Notes: generated by a model not told the origin, from the letters alone. A DNA stretch of 64,000 bases from Piromyces finnis (GCA_002104945.1 MCFH01000098.1:16598-80597), one strand, 5' to 3'; counted from the first letter of the stretch, positions 43,511 to 54,953 are shown. Translations and numbers: made by a program.

Positions 43511-43919
43511 TGTAACGAATCATAGAAATTAGTAACCTGTCTTAGTGGTTAGTAACTAAGACCTTGGTTTGAACTACTCGAGTTCGAAACCTCATTAATA
43601 TCTTTTTTTAATTATTAAAATATTTTATAACGAAATTTTACCAAAGAAGATAATTTCTGATTGGCTTAAAAAATTAAGTTGTAAAATTTTTATAAATTTA
43701 CTTTTAAAAATTTTTATATAAATACGAGTGAAATTTCTCAAAAAAATTATTTTTAATTCGAGTTTTTATTAACAAAAAAATTTTATAATAAAAATAAAAT
43801 TATTAAACACTAACCTGTTATAATTTTGTTAAGTGTTCAATAATAAAATTTTTATTTGCTTTTATTATTTTCCTTTTTATATATTTGTGTTTTTATTTAT
43901 TGAACATTAGTTCTTTACA
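43511..43919 (+). repeat. 5' LTR of B2 (409 bp)
   Basis: It starts TGTAACGAATC and ends TTCTTTACA. TATATAAAT (43715-43723) and the self-primer segment GAGTTTTTAT (43760-43769) match the primer site ATAAAAACTC at 43920-43929. Confidence 0.92.
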
Positions 43920-44626
43920 ATAAAAACTCCTAAAATATATAATAACACCTTAGTGTTTAAAAAAGGAAGAATTTTTAATTTATTAAAAAATTAAGTAAGT
44001 CAGTGAAGCTTATTTTAACAATAAGGGTACTGAAAACAAAAGTAAAACCCACAGTTATTATAAGGGGAGCGCCAGGACGCTTAATTTAATAATAAAGAAA
44101 AAATTCATTTTCTAATAAAACGTTTTCTACTTTTAATAAATAAAATTAAATTTTATTTATTATTTTTTGAAAAATATAATAAAATAACAAAGAAGTTAGG
44201 ATTCAATAACTCCCTTAGCGTGGATAGTTGGACACCTATACGTAATACTTTGTTGTTTAGATATTATTAATAATCGGGGAATTAAACCTATTTTTTTCTT
44301 TCCGCTTAATTAAGTAAGTGACAATAAAGAAACTAATACCGTTAATTCCTTTTATTGAAAATTTTCATTTCCAATATTAACAATTGATAATATCTACGTT
44401 ATCAACAAAGAGCTACAAGGGACCTAGTATTGAATACTAATAAAATTAAATATTTGATGGTCCAATACTATTTAATTTGACTCTTTGTCTATATTTAAAA
44501 TATTTTAATCAATAAATAATAATAAAGATTTAATTTTTTTTTTTTTTTCTTTCTTAATTTCTTCAAACATAACTTTATCTTATTTACATAATTTTTATTT
44601 TCAAACAATTATATTTTTTAATTCTA
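43920..44626 (+). other. B2 leader with self-priming site
   Basis: ATAAAAACTC at 43920-43929 is the complement of 43760-43769. The rest is 0.7 kb of untranslated sequence nearly identical to the B1 leader, including a T run at about 44533-44548 that is longer than in B1. Confidence 0.7.
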
Positions 44627-47600
44627 ATGGAAGGACAAATATTTGATAACGCCTCACTAAAAGACGGTTTCGCAGGAGACAGAAAATATCTCAAAGGTTT
44701 CTTAGCCAAAATAGAACTTGTTTTTCTCCTTTATCCCGAAAGATATCAAGATGAAGAGAGCAAGGTTATCTACCTGATTTCTCGCCTTTATGGAAATGCA
44801 TTAAATTGGGCCGCTACGCTTATTGACAACCATGATCCATGTCTGACCAACTACCAAGCATTCAAGGAAAGACTAAAGGCATTCTACGGGAACAATGATG
44901 CAGTCTACGTAGCCAATCAAATGCTACGTACTCTCAAGCAACATCGTTTGGGCGGCATCAGAGGATACATCCTTGAATTTAACAAATACTCTGATGAATC
45001 TAACTGGAATGAAGAGGCTAAGATGGATGCTTTTATCGCTGGGCTCAACCAAGAAGTTGCAATGAAGATATTAGAGATGTTCCCAGGACCAAGAGATTTG
45101 TTTTCCCTCCAAACTATTGCAGCTAGAATAGACTCCAGACTTGCTACCAGGGGATTATTTTTTGACAAAAATTCTAAGGGACCAAGTTCTAATTCCAGCA
45201 ATGGCTCCAGAAAGGCTTCCACAAATCTAAAAGAACATCCCAAGAAGAAAAGATCCTTTGGTCCGTTATCCAAGGAAGAAAAAGAAAGAAGAAGTAAGGA
45301 AAACTTATGTGTCTATTGTGGATCTCCAGGACACCAACTGAAAGATTGTCATAAGAGAAGAAATAAAAACTCAGCATTCGAATCTTTAGTTTCTCTACAA
45401 AATAATTCTACCAATTCCAAGAAAAAGCAACAAGATAGGGTAACCTCAGATTTTAAATTATCGTTTGAACTAGACACAAAAATTCTTATAGACTCCGTTT
45501 CTACACTTAATCTAATAGATGTCGACTATTGCAACGATCACAATATTCCCTACCACTATGAAGAAGATTTACCCAACGTATTCGGTATTGGTGGTAGCCA
45601 AAAACTGTTCGGAGCTACTCCACCTCTTAATCTTCGCTACATGGATCACCTATGCCGTACTGTCTTTTACGTTACTGATCTACCTGTATATCCTTGTATT
45701 CTAGGTCTACGTTGGCTTAAGGAACATAATCCAAGTATTGACTTTGAAAATAATAAATTATCTTTTGGTTCTTCATATTGCTTGGATCATTGTATGACTC
45801 TCCCTTCGAATGTTCCCGAATTCCATCAGGAAACTTCTGTTTTTTCTACTGATTGCAATAACTCTTCTTCCGTTTCTTTGCCTATTTTTATTGACAAATC
45901 TAAATCTTCTTTTTCAAATTCTAAGTTATCTCATTCTCGTAATCCCAAAGAAAATCATTCTAAATCCGTCTTAATTAACAATGAATCTGTTAACGATCCT
46001 TTATCACAAGAGACTTGTACTGTCATGGCTTCTAATATATCTCTTTCTAAAGTTGACACTTATTCACCAAAAAACTCTCTTAAAGACTCAAATCCTATTA
46101 CTAAACTTCCGAAGGAATTAGAATCATATATGGACGTCTTTAGCGAATCTTCTGCTGATCAATTACCACCTCATCGTCCTTATGATTGCCAAATAAACCT
46201 AATCGAAAATGCCAAGCTATTTTATGGACCAATCTACCCACTAACAGACGAAGAAACAAGAGTTTTGAAGGATTATATCGATGAAAACCTCAAAAAGGGT
46301 TTCATTAGGAAATCCAAATCTCCTGCTGGTGCGCCTGTACTTTTCGTCCCTAAAAAGAATGGTGAACTCCGTCTTTGTCAAGATTATAGGGAACTCAACA
46401 AAATTACCATTAGAGATTCCTATCCTCTACCTCTGATTCAAGATATGCTAGAGCATCTTGGTAAAGCGAAAATCTTCTCAAAATTGGATTTACGATCAGC
46501 ATATAACTTGGTCCGAATCAAAAAGGGTGATGAATATAAAACAGCTTTCACCTGCAAATTCGGCCACTTTGAATACCTGGTAATGCCATTCGGACTGAAA
46601 AACGCCCCGGCTGTTTTTCAGCATTTTATCAATGATGTTCTGGAAAATATTCTAGGGATTTTTGTTTATTCATATATTGACGATTTAATTATTTTTTCTG
46701 AAAACCATAAATTCCACATTAAGCACGTTATCGAAGTCCTGGATCGCTTAAGAAATGCTGGTCTTTATGCTAAGCTTGAAAAGTGTGAATTCTTTGTTTC
46801 CTCTATTGATTTCCTTGGTCATCGGATATCCTCTGAAGGTGTACATATGGACCCCAATAAAGTTTCTGCTATTATTAATTGGCCAGTTCCGTCCAGTGTC
46901 AAGGAAGTTCAATCTTTTATTGGCCTAGCCAACTACTATCGTCGGTTTATTCCTAATTTTGCCAAAGTTGCACAACCCCTTCACAGACTACTTCGTAAAA
47001 ACGTTAAATTTGATTTTTCCTCTGAAGCTCTTGATGCATTTAATACCATTAAATCATTAATTTCATCTGCTCCCATCCTGTCTCATCCAAATCGTGATCT
47101 TCCCTTTATTGTTGAAACCGACTCTAGCAACTTTGCTATAGGAGCAGTTCTGTCTCAAAAATCTCCTGATGATAAAATGATCCATCCTGTCGCTTTCTAT
47201 TCAAGATCTCTTACTTCCGCTGAAAGAAACTATCCTATATACGATAAAGAACTTTTAGCTATTGTTAATGCTCTTGAGACTTGGCGACATTTTCTCAAAG
47301 GTGCTTTAACCCCGTTTACTATTTATTCAGATCATCGAAACTTACTATATCAAAAGAAACCGGAAAAAATGTCACAACGTCTCGTTCGTTGGGCCCTTTT
47401 CCTTTCCGAATTTAACTTTAAAATTCTCTACCGCTCTGGTTCATCAAATGGTAAACCTGATGCGCTTTCACGAAGACCTGATTATATAGATTCCTCTCTT
47501 CCTTCTGATGCTCCTTTTTCGGTTTTACGCCCTGAGAATTTCTGCGCTTTGATTTGTTCCATTTCTTCTCTTAATGATGAAATATTATCTGAATATGTGA

Positions 47601-48991
47601 ACGACTCTTTTTACATTGACATTTGCAATTTTCTTGAAAATAAGAATCTCCCAGCTCCACATCCACAAAGTAATAAATTCTCTCTTAGTAATAGTTTTCT
47701 TCTTTTTGATAATAGAATCTATGTCCCTTTAAAATGCCGTCCCTCCGTTTTGAAACTCTGTCATGATTCCCCCTCTGCCGGTCATTTTGGTATCCGCAAA
47801 ACTATTTCTTTGATCTCTCGTGACTTTTGGTGGCCATCCATTTCTATTGATGTTAAGAATTATATCCGATCTTGCGAGATTTGTTGCCGCTCCAAGCCTT
47901 CTCGTCATAAACCATATGGTTTACTTCAACCCCTTGAGATTAGTGACCATCCTTGGGCTTCTATTTCTATGGATTTCATTACTGACCTCCCTCCTTCGGA
48001 TGGATTTAACACTATTCTTGTTGTAGTTGACCGCCTTACTAAAATGTGCCACCTCATTCCCTTTAAAGGTATTCCTTCTGCTTCTGATACTGCTTTTGCT
48101 TTTTTGAATTATATTTTCAAAATTCACGGTCTCTCCTCTGAAATTATTTCCGATAGAGGCGCGCAATTCACTTCGAAATTTTGGAAATCTATTTGCCAAT
48201 CTTTGGACGTCAATGTTAAATATTCTTCACCATATCATCATCAATCCAATGGCCAAACGGAGAGGGTAAACTCCGTTGTTGAACAATATTTAAGATGCTT
48301 TTCTAATTATAAAGGAACAAACTGGATCAACTTTCTTCCATTGGCAGAATTCAGTTACAATAATGCTGTTCAAGACTCAACAAAATTCTCACCATTCTTC
48401 CTAAATTATGGTTATCACCCAAAATACTCTCCGGTAATTCCTGACCAAACGAATGTTCCAAGAGCTGAAGAATTTACAAGAGACTTTGAAGACCTAATGG
48501 AGAAACTAAAAGAAAACTTAAAGAAGGCTATCCAAGTTCAAAAGAAATACGCCGACAAGTATAGACAAGAACCTCCGACATTCAAGACTGGTGACAAAGT
48601 ATGGTTGGATAGCTCCTTGATAATTCATAAAGGAAATAAAAAATTTAATCCTAGGAAACTTGGCCCGTTTAGGATAATTAGTAAAATCTCTAATCTCACT
48701 TATAAATTAGAATTACCAAAATCGCTGAAGATTTACCCAATTGTTCATGTTTCAAACCTAGAACCGTATTATGAAGATAGTTTTGGAAGAATCAAAGATC
48801 CACCTCCACCTATAATAGTAAATGAAGAAGAAGAATACGAAGTAGAAGAAATACTTGATAAAAGAAAGCATTATGGGAAGATTCAATATCTAATAAAATG
48901 TAAAGGTTATCCGCTTTCAGAAGCATCTTGGGAACCTGAAAGTAATTTAAACTGCGATGAACTAATTAACAACTTTAATAATTCACATTAG
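44627..48991 (+). CDS. B2 Gag-Pol polyprotein with chromodomain
   Basis: 1454 residues, the same length as B1 and differing at only about 20 positions. The zinc knuckle, RT YIDD, RNase H, integrase catalytic triad and GPF motif are as in B1. The protease active site reads DSV, as in B1. Two changes stand out: HGLSSEII for HGLPSEII in integrase, and YLIKCKGYP for YLIKWKGYP in the chromodomain, which replaces an aromatic-cage Trp by Cys. The ORF is open, but the element is physically split by C2. Confidence 0.93.
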   Translation: MEGQIFDNASLKDGFAGDRKYLKGFLAKIELVFLLYPERYQDEESKVIYLISRLYGNALNWAATLIDNHDPCLTNYQAFKERLKAFYGNNDAVYVANQMLRTLKQHRLGGIRGYILEFNKYSDESNWNEEAKMDAFIAGLNQEVAMKILEMFPGPRDLFSLQTIAARIDSRLATRGLFFDKNSKGPSSNSSNGSRKASTNLKEHPKKKRSFGPLSKEEKERRSKENLCVYCGSPGHQLKDCHKRRNKNSAFESLVSLQNNSTNSKKKQQDRVTSDFKLSFELDTKILIDSVSTLNLIDVDYCNDHNIPYHYEEDLPNVFGIGGSQKLFGATPPLNLRYMDHLCRTVFYVTDLPVYPCILGLRWLKEHNPSIDFENNKLSFGSSYCLDHCMTLPSNVPEFHQETSVFSTDCNNSSSVSLPIFIDKSKSSFSNSKLSHSRNPKENHSKSVLINNESVNDPLSQETCTVMASNISLSKVDTYSPKNSLKDSNPITKLPKELESYMDVFSESSADQLPPHRPYDCQINLIENAKLFYGPIYPLTDEETRVLKDYIDENLKKGFIRKSKSPAGAPVLFVPKKNGELRLCQDYRELNKITIRDSYPLPLIQDMLEHLGKAKIFSKLDLRSAYNLVRIKKGDEYKTAFTCKFGHFEYLVMPFGLKNAPAVFQHFINDVLENILGIFVYSYIDDLIIFSENHKFHIKHVIEVLDRLRNAGLYAKLEKCEFFVSSIDFLGHRISSEGVHMDPNKVSAIINWPVPSSVKEVQSFIGLANYYRRFIPNFAKVAQPLHRLLRKNVKFDFSSEALDAFNTIKSLISSAPILSHPNRDLPFIVETDSSNFAIGAVLSQKSPDDKMIHPVAFYSRSLTSAERNYPIYDKELLAIVNALETWRHFLKGALTPFTIYSDHRNLLYQKKPEKMSQRLVRWALFLSEFNFKILYRSGSSNGKPDALSRRPDYIDSSLPSDAPFSVLRPENFCALICSISSLNDEILSEYVNDSFYIDICNFLENKNLPAPHPQSNKFSLSNSFLLFDNRIYVPLKCRPSVLKLCHDSPSAGHFGIRKTISLISRDFWWPSISIDVKNYIRSCEICCRSKPSRHKPYGLLQPLEISDHPWASISMDFITDLPPSDGFNTILVVVDRLTKMCHLIPFKGIPSASDTAFAFLNYIFKIHGLSSEIISDRGAQFTSKFWKSICQSLDVNVKYSSPYHHQSNGQTERVNSVVEQYLRCFSNYKGTNWINFLPLAEFSYNNAVQDSTKFSPFFLNYGYHPKYSPVIPDQTNVPRAEEFTRDFEDLMEKLKENLKKAIQVQKKYADKYRQEPPTFKTGDKVWLDSSLIIHKGNKKFNPRKLGPFRIISKISNLTYKLELPKSLKIYPIVHVSNLEPYYEDSFGRIKDPPPPIIVNEEEEYEVEEILDKRKHYGKIQYLIKCKGYPLSEASWEPESNLNCDELINNFNNSH

Positions 48992-49209
48992 TAATAGTTA
49001 TTAATTTAAAAAAAAAATTAGTAATTGATAAGAGAAAAAGAGAATAGAAAATAGAAAATGAAAAAATATATTTATAATTTAATATTCATGTAATTTAAAA
49101 AAAAAAAAAAAAAAATTCAAAATGTATTCACTCGTTTCAATTATTTCTCTTATAATAAAGTAACAAATAAATTTAGTTGATTCGTCTGGTATCCGAATCC
49201 TGGAGGAGG
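48992..49209 (+). other. B2 3' UTR and polypurine tract
   Basis: An A run of about 21 bases, the GATTCGTCTGGTATCCGAATC block and GGAGGAGG, as in B1. It ends exactly at the C2 LTR, and GGAGG (49205-49209) is the presumed left copy of the C2 target duplication. Confidence 0.7.
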
Positions 49210-49861
49210 TGTAAAATATTCTATTCTAAGTTCAGGTTTGTATACACTAAATCAAACTAACACTAGTTATAAATTTATTTATTATTAAACTTTATTTATT
49301 TATTAAATTATATTAAACTAAACTAAACTAAAACAACCGTTGATTACTTTACCGTGAAGGTTATTTCACCAGAGCCCTCACTAGGTAATCAATTATTAAC
49401 TAATTAAATTAAAACTAATAATCTAAACTAACTATATAACTAAACTATACGATTTTCCAACTATCGTTTCAATAGTTGAAAAATTTTCTTTATTTATACT
49501 TTTTAAATAAATTGAATAAATTCTAATATACATGTTTTAATATTATAATTTTACATTGTTTACATTTATACATTTATTAAAAGAAATTATTTGTATTAAA
49601 CTATTTAAATTCAATTTATTTACTACAGAATTTTCTAAACTTAAAATAAAGTTTTGATTTATTTACTATATGGTTGATTATATTTCAAACATATATTCAA
49701 TTTATTTATTTCTAATTTTGAGGCTTAGTTTATAAAAAAAATTTTTTATTATCTAAAATATTTATTGGTTAAAATTTATTTAATTTAAAATTTTATTTTA
49801 TCATCAAAACTTTATCTTATCATAAAATTATATTTTACATAAATTTATGTTAATGTATTGT
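49210..49861 (-). repeat. C2 3' LTR, left part (split by D)
   Basis: It starts TGTAAAATATTCTATTCTAAG and follows the C1 LTR with small deletions up to TTAATGTATTGT. The rest of the LTR resumes at 61594, after element D. ATTGT (49857-49861 and 61594-61598) is the D duplication. Confidence 0.9.
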
Positions 49862-50235
49862 TGTAACGAAATATTATAATAATAAACACACACACTCTAA
49901 TGTATCAAATATATGTATTTTTTTTTAATAATGTTTATTTATTAAATTTATTATTATAATACGACTAACTCGCTAGGTCAGTGTATTATCAAACTAAAGA
50001 CGAAACAAAAAAAACTAATTTTTATTAATTATTAATAAAAACACTAAAGAACTATTTTATCTTTCTTATTCTCTCCTTTATACATGAAAATTATTTTTTT
50101 TTTTTTTTTAATACAATTTGATAAGTGAATTAATTACTTAATGATTGGTTATAAAAATATAATTATGAAATTTTCATTAATCTAACCTTAATGATTTTCT
50201 AGTCTAACCCTTATCATTAGATATACCTCATTACA
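49862..50235 (-). repeat. 3' LTR of D (374 bp)
   Basis: It starts TGTAACGAAATATT and ends CATTACA. AGAGGAGGAGCT on the minus strand (50236-50247) is the adjoining polypurine tract. Confidence 0.93.
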
Positions 50236-50280
50236 AGCTCCTCCTCTAAATTCGGATTCCAGACGAATTTATAAGCTAAT

Positions 50281-50282
<2 letters not shown>

Positions 50283-50314
<32 letters not shown>

Positions 50315-50680
50315 AGGCAGTTGACTTCATATGAGAATTAAAAGGTGTGGTACAATGGTCGAGTAGTTGGCAATGAACTAGAAGGTTGTGGGTTCGAAGT
50401 CGGGGTTGGTAGAGTAACTTTGATGTAAGGCGGGTTGGCGCCAAGACTAAAGTATGTCCAACAAGTACTAGAGGTTTCATAGGCAAGGTTCCAATATGGC
50501 CGTTTGATAGTACTTGTTCTTGGTACGCTTGTAAGTCCAGTAAATCCCTATGGGAGCTTCGCCAAAACGGTATCGGTTAAGTTTATTCTAAAAATTAATA
50601 TTCCCTCATTTGTGTCTAAAAATTAATGAAAATTAGTTAATTTTATTATTATTAGTTTTTTTTTTTTTTTTTTTTTTAAT
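50283..50680 (+). repeat. tRNA-related SINE-like insert in the D 3' UTR
   Basis: Between two long T runs (about 50283-50310 and 50657-50679) lie about 340 bases with no counterpart in the B 3' UTR. At 50356-50366 TGGTCGAGTAG fits the Pol III A box TRGYNNARNNG. At 50391-50401 GGTTCGAAGTC fits the B box except for one base. The 35-base spacing is tRNA-like, and the context ATGGTCGAGTAGTT resembles a tRNA-Ser/Leu D arm. The second T run would end a Pol III transcript of about 300 bases. I see no full cloverleaf and no clear target duplication, so a SINE or a tRNA-derived scrap are both possible. Confidence 0.5.
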
Positions 50681-51780
50681 GGGTCTTGTTGAATTCTCTT
50701 AGCTTTGCTGGACAGTTCAGATTTTCTTCGGGTTCCCATGAGGCTTCTGAAATAGGATATCCTTTCCATTTGATCAAGTACTGAGTTTTGTTATAGCGTC
50801 TTCTTTTGTCCAGAATTTCTTCTACTTCGTATTCCTCCTCTTCGTTTATAATGACAGGTGGTGGAGGTTGAACTTTTCGGTTTGTACTTTTCCCTTCGAA
50901 GTAAGGCTCGAGAGATGATTTATGGAATACCGGATCAATCTTCATGTTACCAGGGAGTTTCAATTTGAATGAGACTTCTGATATTTGTTGTTCAATTTCA
51001 TAGGGACCGAGTTTCCGAGGGGTGAATTTTTTATTTCCCTTAACTAAATTATTATTGATTAACCATACCTTTTCTCCTGGTTTGAATGACGGGCCTGGTT
51101 GTCTATGTCTATTGGCGAAATGTTCTTGTTTCTTTTGGGCTTCCGAAAGGTTTTTCTTGAGGGTGCTGATAATTTCTTTTAATTCTTTTGTGTATTCTTC
51201 AGCTCTTGGAACTTCACTTGTTGTTGGAATTGTTGGATTAAAATTAGGATGGAAACCATAGTTCAAGAAGAAGGGTGTTTGTTTTGCAGATTCTTGAACT
51301 GAATTATTGTAACTAAATTCAGCTAGGCTTAAGTATTCGATCCAGTTAGTGCCTTTGTAATTTGAGAAGCAGCGTAGATATTGTTCTACAACGGAGTTCA
51401 CTCTCTCCGTCTGGCCATTGGATTGGTGGTGATAAGCAGAAGAGTATTTCAAATCAATCTTGAGGGTAGCAAAGAATTTCTTCCAAAACTTTGAAGTGAA
51501 CTGAGAACCTTGGTCGAGAACAATGTCGGAGGGGCATCCATGAAGTTTGAAGACGTTGTTAATGAAAGCTTCGGCAGCACGTTCAGCAGTGGGAACTTTT
51601 TCAAGAGGGATAAAGTGAGCCATTTTTGTCAATCGATCAATGACAACGAAGATACAGGTAAATCCACGAGAAGAGGGGAGGTCAGTGATAAAATCCATAG
51701 CAATGGAAGACCAGGGACGTTCACCTAAAGGAAGAGTGGATAATAACCCGTAAGGTTTATGTCTAGAGGATTTCGAACGA
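50676..51780 (-). pseudogene. pol: D Pol: integrase core, GPY motif, chromodomain
   Basis: The open ORF from 51698 (340 residues) begins [13 protein letters not shown], carrying the first catalytic Asp. LDQGSQF keeps the second Asp but has Gln for the usual Arg. HHQSNGQTE has the Glu. KLGPYEI and a classical chromodomain follow ([31 protein letters not shown]), with the aromatic residues intact. The Met is simply the first after a frameshift near 51805, so this is the C-terminal part of Pol and not a separate gene. It ends at 50676 in a T run. Confidence 0.88.
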
Positions 51781-53527
51781 CAGCAGACCTCACAAGAACG
51801 GACATATCCTTAACATCCTGATACATTTTGGGCCACCAGTAGTTACGGGAAATCAAGGATAAAGTTTTTGAAATACCAAAATGGCCGGCAGCAGGGGAGT
51901 CATGACAAGAAGACAGAATTTCCACTCGGCAATCATTAGGAACATAGATTTTATCTTGGAAAAGGAGGACGTTGTTACTAAGTTTGTAGTCAGAAGAACA
52001 ATTATCATTGAGAAGTTGATTAGAAGTCTCAATGAAGAATTTGTCAAGTTTACAAGAGAGAGCAATTTTTTCAAGAAGAGAAGAAGGAGTGGATGAAGCA
52101 AAGCAGGAGCTGAAATTTTCGGGACGAAAGACAGAGTTATTAGAATCGGAATTGCAAGAGTGATCAAGATAGTCAGGTCTTCTTGACAAGGCATCGGTTT
52201 TCCCGTTCGAGGAGCCAGGGCGATATTCAATGACAAAATCGAATTCAGCAAGGAAAAGGGACCATCTAATTAATCTCTGAGTCATCTTCTCCGGTTTCTT
52301 CTGAAAAAGGAGGTTTCTGTGGTCTGATATAATTTTGAAAGGATGATTCGCACCTTTCAAAAAATGTCTCCACACTTCTAAGGACGCGACGATAGCCAAA
52401 AGTTCTTTATCATAGATAGGGTAGTTCTTCTCCGGGTTTGTAAGGGATCTAGAAAAGAACGCAACAGGGTGAAGAATATTGTCGGACTTGTTGACTTGAG
52501 ACAATACAGCACCTATGGCGAAGTTACTTGCATCGGTTTCGACAACGAAAGGTAGGTCAACATCAGGATATGCAAGGATAGGCTGACTAATAAAATGCTT
52601 AACCAAAGCATCAAAAGCATCTTGAGCGGTATCGTTCCAAACGAAGGCGGTGTTCTTCTTGCAAAGTTGGTGGAGTGGGTGAGCAATCTTAGCAAAGCCA
52701 GGAATAAATCTACGATAATAGTTGGCTAAGCCTAGGAAAGATTGTAGTTCATGGACCGATTTAGGAGTCGGCCATTCCGCAATGGCTTTCACCTTATTAG
52801 GGTCCATTCCGATACCAGAGGCAGAGATTCTATGACCAAGGAAGTCAAGACAAGGAGAGTCGAATAGACATTTTTCAAGTTTAGCGTACAGTCCGGCTTC
52901 TTCGAGTCTACGAAGGACTTCATTGACGTGTTCATGATGTTCGGCTATATTATCAGAAAAAATGATAATATCGTCAATATACGAAAAGACGAATTTACCG
53001 ATAATGCCTTCAAGAACGTCGTTAATAAAATGTTGGAAGACTGCAGGAGCGTTCTTGAGACCGAAAGGCATTACCAGATATTCGAAATGGCCAAATTGAC
53101 AGGTGAAGGCGGTCTTATATTCATCGCCTTCTTTGATTCTTACCAAGTTATAGGCGGATCGAAGATCTAACTTCGAGAACACCTTAGCTTTTCCTAGATG
53201 ATCCAACATGTCTTGGATCAATGGGAGAGGGTACGAGTTCCTAATGGTGATTTCGTTCAAGCGGCGGTAGTCGATACACATACGAAGTTCTCCACTCTTC
53301 TTCGGGACAAACAGAACGGGAGCACCAGCTGGCGATTTGGATTTGCGGATAAACCCCTTTTTTAAATTTTCATTAATGGTTTCTTCTAATACCTTTGATT
53401 CTTTCTCAGTAAGTCGGTAGATTGGACCATAAAACAAGTTGCTATTTGGTCTCAGGTTGATCTCACAGTCGTACGGGCGATGAGGAGGGAGTTTATCAGC
53501 GAGCCTTTCCTCGAACACTTTGGAGTG
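51725..53527 (-). pseudogene. pol: D Pol: RT, RNase H, integrase finger (broken at both ends)
   Basis: 597 open residues from a GTG codon: LPPHRPYDCEINL linker, RT with RMCIDYRRLN, VMPFGLKNAPAVFQ and YIDD near 168, RNase H (VETDASNF, SDHRNLLF), and the start of the integrase zinc finger (HDSPAAGHFGISKT). After VKD near 51805 the frame is lost and 20 or so unrelated residues follow. Upstream, an in-frame TAA at 53528-53530 cuts it from protease. Closest relative in the window is family B. Confidence 0.88.
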
Positions 53528-54312
53528 TTAAGAGTAGTGAATTGGAATTTGGGGTGACTCAACTTCAGGTTCTTCTAAACAAGTGAATACATTGAAAGGG
53601 TATTCAGGTGTATTTCCAACTGACATTTCGTCCTTCGATTGGTCTTCGAGTTCAGAAGTGGTAGAGCTAGCAGATTCTTTCCTTAAGCAATTTTCCTTAC
53701 AGTATTCAGAATGATAGGAAACGTCCTTACTAGCAAAATTGATTGTCGGATTGTGAAGGGCCAGCCAATCAGAGCCAAGAATACAACAGTAAGAAGGCAA
53801 TTTTATGACGTAAAATTGTAACTGGCATGAGTGATTCATGTGTTCCACAGTTATAGGCCAAGTCTGGCCGATAATCTTTTGGTGACCTCCGATACCTATA
53901 ATTTGTGGGCATTTTACTTTGGTAATTATAGGGATCTCATGGGCCTTAACAAAGGCGTGGTCTATCAAACAGAATTGTGAACCACTATCTAAGAGAACTT
54001 TAGTTCCGACAGATTTGTATGGAAGAACAACATCAACATCGATAACAGTTTGAGGTAAAGAGGAGTTATCCGAAAGTCGAGTGGATTTTTCTTGTTCATT
54101 CAAAACATGAACCCCAGCATTATTAGTATGGTTTTCCTTTTTGGTTCTAATAGGGCATTCAGATAATCGGTGACCAGGTTTACCACAATATAAGCAGAGA
54201 TTCTCTTTCATTCGGCGGCTACGTTCTTCACTTGAAATGGGGCCAAAATTATTTTCCTTCTTGGGCTGAGTGGATTTACTTGTAGATCTTTCTGAGGAGC
54301 GGGATTGGAAGC
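53528..54312 (-). pseudogene. D Gag-Pol: zinc knuckle and protease part
   Basis: After the E2 insertion point, D resumes with RSSERSTSKSTQPKKENNFG, then zinc knuckle CLYCGKPGHRLSEC and protease VLLDSGSQFCLID, keeping the canonical DSG that the related B family lacks. CCILGSDWLALHNPTINF follows. A TAA at 53528-53530 ends the frame before RT. Residues read upstream of 54312 come from the E2 LTR and are not part of D. Confidence 0.88.
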
Positions 54313-54917
54313 TGTAATGTTGAACACTGAAAGAATAGATTAGGATATCTATTCTATTACAATAACACAAAATTTAAAATAAAATAAAAAATTGTTTTAT
54401 TAAAAATATCTTTTATTATAATAGAAATTTTATTAATAACAATTACATCGATAAAATGATGAAAAATATCTTCTATTTATATTTTTCCTAAATACATTTA
54501 TATTATATTATAACTATTTATTTCTTATATATTATTATTTAAAATCTACACTAAAATCTTAATTATTAATAAATATTTAAACTATAACTATTTTTAGTAA
54601 AATACAATTGGCAATTCAAATTAAGTACTATTCAATTTGAATATGTGCCCATGTATTATTGATATATTAATCATTTATTATTTATTTATTTCTATGAAAA
54701 AACAATACTAAAACTAGGGATTTAAATTGAGAATATTAATTTACTTGTTAAACATTAAAAATAAATTAATAATTTATTTTGTTTTAAACTTTAATTATTA
54801 ATAAATAAATTATGTCTCATTTTCTTTTTCTGAATATAATTTGTGTAACTTAAACAATAATACTTGTGGCTTAAGTTACATTAAAGATATCAAACAGAGG
54901 CGTTTGATATCTTTACA
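54313..54917 (-). repeat. 3' LTR of E2 (605 bp)
   Basis: It starts TGTAATGTTG and ends TATCTTTACA, followed by the AGAGAGAGAGAT polypurine tract on the minus strand. It differs from the 5' LTR only by small homopolymer indels. The outer end is palindromic (AAAGATATCAAAC and GTTTGATATCTTT, 54883-54914). Confidence 0.93.
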
Positions 54918-54953
54918 ATCTCTCTCTCTAAGTCGAGCTCCTGCGAGATTAAT

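Larger units (their letters stand above)
43511..49209 (+). mobile_element. Ty3/Gypsy chromovirus B2, split by C2 at its 3' end
   Basis: 5' LTR 43511-43919, leader, complete Gag-Pol 44627-48991, 3' UTR and GGAGGAGG polypurine tract ending at 49209. There the LTR of C2 begins in place of ACCATGTAACG seen in B1. The B2 3' LTR should lie beyond the right window edge. The left flank is ATTGT. Confidence 0.9.

Noticed and set aside
50340-50420. Functional tRNA gene
   Set aside because: A and B boxes are present, but acceptor and T stems do not pair convincingly, so I call it only tRNA-related.
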